From assembly GCA_013822725.1 (NCBI GenBank), contig PNKX01000001.1:268118-332117 (forward strand): DNA of 64,000 nt. Reading direction: 5' to 3'. Positions within the stretch are counted from its first letter, which is position 1. Each line of letters opens with the position of its first letter. The notes under the pieces were generated by a model. It ran no database searches and was not told the DNA's origin. It saw only the letters and a list, made by a program, of their open reading frames with translations. This stretch comes from Pirellula sp. Its GTDB lineage: Bacteria > Planctomycetota > Planctomycetia > Pirellulales > Lacipirellulaceae. Below, piece by piece: positions 62,403-64,000 of the stretch. A program made the position numbers and the translations under genes.

Positions 62403-63629
62403 CTCGTTCCTTATCCAGTGAAGCCTCAAGGATGTTCCGTGAATCGCCCAGCCGCCGCGGCGATTCCTTCTTACTGTAGTCGCTGCCGTCTTGCCGACAA
62501 CGAGGGAGGCGCGTTGCAGGGGTGCTCTGGAGGCGACTGCTTGGCCGTTGAACTGTGTCGCGAGGGCTTGTGTCGCCTTATGCGTTTTTGGCGACAGGAA
62601 GCGTAAGGTCTGGCACGGTAAGAGGTTCGAGTGACGCCGGCGTGGCGTGGGCGACACGACTGGGCGACAGGGCCTGTCGCCTGCGGCGCTGGTTACTGTC
62701 GCGTGTCGCCTGGTGTCGCCTGACGCGTTTTTGGCGACAGGACTCCAAACTCGTTGGACGGGTTGGAGTTGCGCTGTCGTTGTCGTGTTGGGCAGGCTCG
62801 CGACAGGCGGCGCAGTGACGCCTCTTGCGGCTGCGACGTCCTGGTAGGTGCGTAAGCTGTTAGCGGTCAGCGGTCAGCGGTCAGCCAGACATATAGATTC
62901 TTACTGCGCGCAGGGTTCAATGGTCCGCACGTTTGACGACGGCGGCATGGGGGCGATGAGTTGTCAAAGAACGAAGGAGGGGCGTCGCTGCGCGAACCTC
63001 CGGCCACGCTCGAACCTAGCGGAGGGAGTGGCCTATTTTCAATAAGCTTATTCGCGGATTTATTTTTGATGTTCTGGGGGGAATTTTGGACGGCGCGGCC
63101 GTTTTTGGGGTGAGGCGCAGCGAATCTGGCGGGGCATCGTCTCCAGAGGCCCTTCTTGTCTTCTGCGAAGGAGGAGAGGTTGCCGATTTGACGAGGCGGC
63201 GTGAGAAGGGGTCGGGAGCCTTTTGTCGCTGGGGGCGTTGTGCGAAGTGGAAAATCGCTAGCTACTTAAGGTTCATGCCCCCGTTGGGGCGTGGTGATGA
63301 CGAAAGATCACATAGAATAGCGGCTGTAATCCCATGTCAATGCCGCGCTGTTGTGAGTTTGGCCAATCCGTCTAGGCCACTCGCGGACTTGTGTAACGCA
63401 CTGCGACTTGATGCACAACAATAGCTATTCCGAAGATTGAACTTCTCCATCCTTGAGTGAATCGCAAGGCTTTTCCGCTTGCGATGGATTGGACTGAGTC
63501 TGACGAAGGGTAATCAGCGATTGATTTCTTAAAGCCCTGTACCGATTTGGACCATAGCTCGCAAGCTTAGAAGGTTCAAGCATTCGTAGCCGATAACGCA
63601 TCCCCTCTACTGTTTTTGCTATCTGCGGG
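62403..63629. other. Repeat-rich spacer
   Basis: 1.2 kb with no credible gene; its frames are short and biased. It contains the TGTCGCC/GGCGACA cluster (62571-62739), the direct repeat AGCGGTCAGC near 62861-62885, and a GGGAGCCTTTTG half-repeat near 63210 related to 3257-3330. A 91-codon minus frame at 63425-63700 overlaps the deaminase gene out of frame and is judged non-coding. Confidence 0.6.
62571..62739. repeat. Cluster of TGTCGCC / GGCGACA hairpins
   Basis: Three hairpins: TGTCGCC (62571) with GGCGACA (62590); GGCGACA (62663) with TGTCGCC (62675); TGTCGCC (62714) with GGCGACA (62733). The first and third share GCGTTTTTGGCGACAGGA, so a unit of about 30 bp is duplicated about 140 bp apart. 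Confidence 0.75.
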
Positions 63630-64000
63630 TTAATTAGAAATCGTTCCATTCGATGCGACCTCCCACCGGTCCCAGATTCCTTCGAAGAAAACAAGCTCAT
63701 CAGCGCTTATTGCATCATGCAGGGGGAAATACTCACCTAAATTCGGTGTGGCGTTAATGGGCGACCATCCTAATGCGTTTCCTTTATCGTCCTTTCTTGC
63801 CGCCATTGTGAAAAACTGACCGTAACGGCGAGGTGCTATTCCCACGAAAGGCTCGAAACGTACCCGTTCATTATTTCCAAAAGTGCCGTCCATGTCGATA
63901 GAATCTGGGTATAGCTCACGAACAAGACTCTTGGCATACGGTAAACGGTAGATCACCCTCTGTATACCGGCCGCAACTATGTGTCTCGCACACTCGTGGG
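63630..64000 (-). CDS. dCTP/cytidine-deaminase-family protein, C-terminal part (anti-phage type), cut by window edge
   Basis: The frame is open from base 64000 to a stop at 63630, about 123 codons. At the edge it reads HECARHIVAAGIQRVIYRL, which carries the last zinc ligand and helix of a deaminase zinc motif (PCxxC...). It continues with PYAKSLVRELYPDSIDMDGT, RVRFEPFVGIAPRRYGQFF and a C-terminal tail. KS-x-x-x-x-L-x-x-DSI and FxPFxGIAPRxY are the pattern of the two-domain anti-phage dCTP deaminases, which deplete dCTP on infection. The kinase-like N-terminal domain and catalytic HAE would lie beyond the window. Confidence 0.8.
   Translation of the reverse strand, partial: HECARHIVAAGIQRVIYRLPYAKSLVRELYPDSIDMDGTFGNNERVRFEPFVGIAPRRYGQFFTMAARKDDKGNALGWSPINATPNLGEYFPLHDAISADELVFFEGIWDRWEVASNGTISN

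Noticed and set aside
63425..63700. 91-codon minus-strand frame
   Set aside because: Overlaps the deaminase 3' end in another frame; no ribosome-binding site or domain.
1..64000. tRNA, rRNA and riboswitch genes
   Set aside because: Read for T-loop (GGTTCGAATCC-like) and rRNA signatures by eye; none convincing. A covariance-model scan was not possible, so an unusual tRNA could be missed.

Overview
The window looks like chromosome from a GC-rich planctomycete, most likely order Pirellulales. The evidence is: seven secreted proteins ending in a PEP-CTERM sorting tail (VPEPS or IPEPA, a hydrophobic stretch, then Arg-rich end), four of them preceded by a dockerin-like double calcium loop (DFNNDGKVNSLDLVAWK type); a DUF1559 prepilin; tandem DUF4159 domains fused to alpha/alpha toroids; a large pentapeptide-repeat protein with a QWEYIDP N-terminus; and intergenic DNA full of REP-like palindromes and long imperfect inverted repeats. 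No rRNA, tRNA, CRISPR array, intact transposon or exosortase gene was seen.

Layout. 1-2988 (-): pentapeptide-repeat exoprotein cut by the left edge. 3-4 kb: repeat-rich spacer. 4-6.8 kb: small membrane protein and two paralogous secreted proteins, one Gly/Asp-rich and one His-rich. 7.3-8.4 kb: aldo/keto reductase. 8.6-13.3 kb: compact operon of three secreted squalene-cyclase-like toroid proteins, the last with two DUF4159 domains. 13.7-15.1 kb: diheme peroxidase with dockerin and PEP-CTERM tail. 15.3-17.1 kb: periplasmic tandem HMA protein and three small proteins. 17.3-24.7 kb: glgX-treY and divergent treZ, a complete glycogen-to-trehalose route. 25.1-26.9 kb: HTH regulator and DUF1559 pseudopilin. 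27.5-36.2 kb: two PEP-CTERM proteins, DUF1990 protein, caspase-like protease with EF-hand and tandem Tudor/Agenet-like domains, VOC protein, LITAF-like zinc-ribbon peptide, PilZ protein and VWA protein. 36.5-43.2 kb: DUF892 ferritin-like protein, two DJ-1/PfpI proteins, beta-helix PEP-CTERM protein, divergent LDH/MDH-like enzyme, CPBP protease and a thioredoxin/CAP-like exoprotein. 43.5-48.6 kb: two PEP-CTERM proteins (one a matrixin metalloprotease) and a SnoaL-like protein. 49.2-53.1 kb: Tat-exported alkylsulfatase and a beta-barrel protein. 53.4-58.2 kb: methyltransferase, FAD reductase and type III polyketide synthase genes joined by ATGA overlaps, facing YceI and ICMT-type methyltransferase genes. 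58.2-62.4 kb: HpcH/HpaI aldolase, large glycosidase-like exoprotein and a PEP-CTERM paralogue. The right edge holds the 3' end of a dCTP-deaminase-like gene of the type used in phage defence.

How it fits together. Most proteins are exported, which fits an organism heavily invested in its periplasm and surface. The clear pathway is trehalose synthesis (GlgX debranches, TreY makes the terminal trehalosyl linkage, TreZ releases trehalose). The polyketide cluster resembles phenolic-lipid or alkylpyrone operons, but its synthase has lost the C-terminal region that carries the catalytic Asn. The toroid/DUF4159 operon is the best candidate for an undescribed system. Many long open frames here are antisense shadows or run through intergenic repeats; starts were chosen by ribosome-binding site and signal-peptide position.
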